Shown one piece after another: positions 61,519 through 64,000 of a DNA stretch of 64,000 nucleotides; positions within the stretch are counted from its first letter, which is position 1; each line of letters opens with the position of its first letter. The stretch comes from Camillea tinctor (taxonomy: Eukaryota > Ascomycota > Sordariomycetes > Xylariales > Xylariaceae): positions 310,001 to 374,000 of the forward strand of contig MU394079.1 in assembly GCA_022578605.1 (NCBI GenBank). Direction: 5' to 3'. A model generated the notes under the pieces. It worked only from the letters and a program-made list of their open reading frames with translations. It was not told where the DNA came from and ran no database searches. The position numbers and the translations under genes were made by a program.

Positions 61519-63407
61519 CTAGTTTCTGAAAAGCCGCAGGCCATCGTCCTCGATAGGTACGCCTCCCATCTCCTCATCGGACACATCCTCGTCTTCATGA
61601 AGTACCATCTTCTGGCCGAATAGGGTTCCAAAGAAACGATCGATGGCGCTCTGTTCCCATGACCTGCGATCCTCGGGCGCCATGAAGTTTTGGAGTTTCT
61701 CGTGAACATTAAAGCGCATCTTCCTGCCCTTACTAGCCTTAGTGTCCACATGCCGTTTAGCCTTGGCTTCTTTGGCGGCGGTGTAACGGATGGTTGCAGC
61801 TTGTGCACCCGCACCCGACGAATCCCCTGTTCGTTGGTCAACCAGTTCCTTGAGTAATAGTTGGTAAAAGTCCGCATCATCGAAGATATGGGCATCCTCG
61901 TTGACCTTCTTAGCAACCTGAGCTGGGGCACAGCTTCGTGGGGTCCGCGTGCGCTTGATAAGTCGCTCTGGCGCCTCAAGCTCCTCATCCAACATGGTGG
62001 TTAGGGGTTTCTCAGAGGTAGCAGCAAACTTGCGAGATGACCTGTCCACAGCCCTCATGTTTCTGGCACTATGAGACCACTTCTGTAGCACTGCCTTCCG
62101 ACGTGCAATTGCTCGCTGCTCAACAGCTTCCATATCGTCCCATATATCCTGGCTTGGGGTATCGCTGCTGGCGACTCGTTTCCTTTTCTGCCCCGTCTTC
62201 ATAGGTTCAGTTTGGATGGTAGTACGGAAGTTGTCAATCGCATTCCAAAGCTTGATTGCGGCAGCTTCTGCAGCCTCGTAGGGCTCCAGCTGGTCTGGTG
62301 AATCTTCCACGGTGTTGAAAGAGTTGACAGCAACCAGTGACTTCTGTAATCGTATGCGAACATTGAGCAGGGCATCGAATGCTTTGCGCTGCTTTCGTAC
62401 GGCCCTTCCCTTGGCAACATCCTTCTGTAGAGCAGCTGACAGTGAGCTAGACACGGTCCGTTGTCCAGCATTCATCATTTCTTTCACGGTTGCCCGGTCT
62501 GCTCCATTGACACGGGAAGGCTCCTCCAATCCTTCGTCATCATCTTCCTCTTCATCATCATCTTCTTCTTCAGATCCAAGCTCACTTCCCTCTTCGTCAG
62601 ACTCTTCTGCCTCGTCATCAATGAATCCATTGACTTCTGAATCGTCCGAAAGGTCGTCTTCATCCAAACCTTCATCATCGTCAAGCTCGGCGCCATCTTC
62701 ACTTTCTGGATCTTCATCTTCATCTTCGTCTCCAGAAGCCATCCAATCTGCAGCAGTAGCCCGTGTCGCGTGTTTTCCCCCGTTTATCGTAGGCTTCGAG
62801 CTGCCCCTGAAGACGTAATTTTTAAATTTCTTCTCGTCCTCCTCATCAAAGGCATCGTCGCTATCGATCTCGGCGTCGCTCTGATCTTTCTGATCGAGTT
62901 CGAGGTCCGCGGTATCGGGATCATCAAAGTCCTCTTCAGCGTCTGCTCCGTCTTCTTCTTCGTCTTCTTCCTCACTCATGTCCTCATCGGATTCGGCTTC
63001 GAGAGCTGAGCGGGTAACTCGCGTGCCTGGGTACAGACTTGGGGTGCCTTGACCCCGACGGCGTAGTTTACTTTTGCTGGGCGCAATTGTTAGCCAGAGT
63101 CTCTCTCTCTCTCTCTTTTTTTTTTTTTTTCCTTTTTCCTTTTTCCTTTTCCCTTTTATATGCTGATTCAAAACATACCTTACTTGCACGTAGTGTTCGG
63201 TGCCGGCTTGCTCATCTTCACTTGCGCTACCGCTTGAATCGCTTTCTTCAGGTGCCTCGGCTTCTGGGTCGTAGTCTGCGCATACCAGTTTAATTAACCA
63301 ATACTTATAAAAATAAAAATAAAATAAAATAGTTTTTATGTATTACCTTGTACAGGGCGTTCTTCCCAATCGGCAAATTGCCGCGCGTGTCCCTTGGGCT
63401 TCCCCAT
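61519..63407 (-). CDS. BFR2: AATF/BFR2 rRNA-processing factor
   Basis: Three exons, complement(61519..63076, 63179..63275, 63347..63407), 571 aa. BFR2/AATF (Traube/Che-1) acts in the nucleolus in small-subunit processome assembly and 18S rRNA maturation. Exon 1 encodes GKPKGHARQFADWEERPVQ; exon 2 DYDPEAEAPEESDSSGSASE...EHYVQV; exon 3 begins SKSKLRRRGQGTPSL. Residues about 70-225 are extremely acidic (SEEEDEEEDGADAEEDFDD). The conserved AATF domain follows (about 240-400; NVRIRLQKSLVAVNSFNTVE) and the C-terminal TRAUB domain (about 430-560; DADFYQLLLKELVDQR, FNVHEKLQNFMAPEDRRSWE, IDRFFGTLFGQKM). The introns are 71 and 102 nt. The second holds a purine tract on the sense strand, seen as TC-repeats plus T15 on the plus strand. 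Starting at 63189 would lose the conserved N-terminus. Confidence 0.92.
63077..63178 (-). repeat. Low-complexity purine tract inside BFR2 intron 2
   Basis: On the plus strand this is (TC)n at about 63104-63116 followed by a run of about 15 T and CCTTTTT-type repeats to about 63158. On the sense strand of the gene it reads as A/G only. It lies between the donor GTATGT and a GGCTAAC branch site and does not touch the splice signals. Length variation between isolates is likely. Confidence 0.6.
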
Positions 63408-64000
63408 TGCTAAAAGCGCAATATGAATCAAATGAAGAAACGAAAGAGAAGAAAGTAAAGAAGATCTTCGACTTACACAACTTCAGATTTTTTGTTCTAA
63501 ACAGTGGAGACTAATTCGAAAAACCTTAGCGGTGGGGAATGGCAGTATAATTATTTAGCTTACAACTAGGTTAAGCTAGTGGGGTCTGCTTCTACTCTAG
63601 ATCCACCTTTGCGTCTATAATTTAAGTTAACCTATAACGCTGGTAGAACCCCCCGACATTGCAATATCATATTATATTCTTTACAATTCAATATTCGATA
63701 TTCGACACTGGATACAGTTTGTTCGAGTACTTCACTTGTCTAAGCTATACCAAAAATAAGAGGAACTATGTCGGTGCTCATCATTTACATGGTCCAACCA
63801 TAAAATCAAATCAAAAAAAGGAAAAGAAAAAGAAAAGCCATTTAAAACCTATACCTCTATCATATCACGATGAGACCGACCACACCTCGGCTCTTCCAAG
63901 TTCTGCGCACCCTGCAGCATGAAAATCCCCTAGTTAGTCAAGCACATCATCCCGCATACCACCAGCCATTTTAAGCTCATCCGACTTACACATGCAGGGT
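63408..64000. other. Right-edge spacer
   Basis: Promoter side of the AATF/BFR2 gene and window edge. Contains a CTAGGTTAAG motif copy at 63566-63575 and an A-rich run at about 63815-63840. No gene seen. Confidence 0.5.

Overview
The window reads as nuclear DNA of a filamentous ascomycete (Pezizomycotina, probably Sordariomycetes-like). The evidence is short introns of 46-200 nt with GT(or GC)-AG ends and CTAAC/CTGAC branch sites, gene families typical of moulds (DUF6590, a DUF8035-like protein, MGM101, a two-domain biotin ligase, an ANK-RCC1-BTB protein, GH43, GH16), and monocistronic genes on both strands separated by AT-richer spacers. I found no operon, convincing tRNA or rRNA gene, intact transposon or CRISPR array.

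Layout. 0-20 kb is gene-poor: an Arg/Ser-rich DUF8035-like gene (-), a hypothetical Ala/Lys-rich protein, a mucin-like single-pass membrane protein, a five-exon short-chain dehydrogenase and a 66-residue three-exon small gene, with long spacers between. One spacer carries a probable decayed cysteine-rich membrane-protein gene (about 6.5-7.0 kb). 21-31 kb holds housekeeping genes: a TB2/DP1/HVA22 (REEP/Yop1-type) ER-shaping protein, the mitochondrial recombination protein MGM101 (-), biotin-protein ligase and the ribosome-biogenesis factor BUD22. 32-34.6 kb is a four-exon minus-strand gene joining an N-terminal acidic/coiled region, an F-box-like domain and a very acidic tail with three SUMO-interaction-like motifs. 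37-45 kb holds a seven-exon mitochondrial 2-oxodicarboxylate carrier and a 1572-residue ANK-RCC1-BTB-BTB protein. 45-49 kb has small hypothetical genes and a DUF6590 gene. 49.3-58.5 kb is a carbohydrate/sulfate block: arylsulfatase (-), MFS sugar transporter (+), secreted GH43 (+) and secreted GH16 (-). The window ends with the rRNA-processing factor AATF/BFR2 (-).

How the genes work together. The arylsulfatase and transporter are divergent across an 864-bp spacer, and the GH43 and GH16 enzymes sit next to them, so the block could act in breakdown and uptake of a (possibly sulfated) plant or algal polysaccharide; this is inferred from proximity. BUD22 and AATF/BFR2 both serve small-subunit ribosome assembly but are 30 kb apart. 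MGM101 and the carrier are mitochondrial.

Multi-exon models were built by hand by requiring reading-frame continuity, splice signals and family conservation across each junction; all close in frame. They include a 5-nt exon (transporter), an 11-nt exon (carrier) and two GC-AG introns, which automatic gene finders are likely to miss. Family assignments come from recognising sequence motifs; no database search was run.
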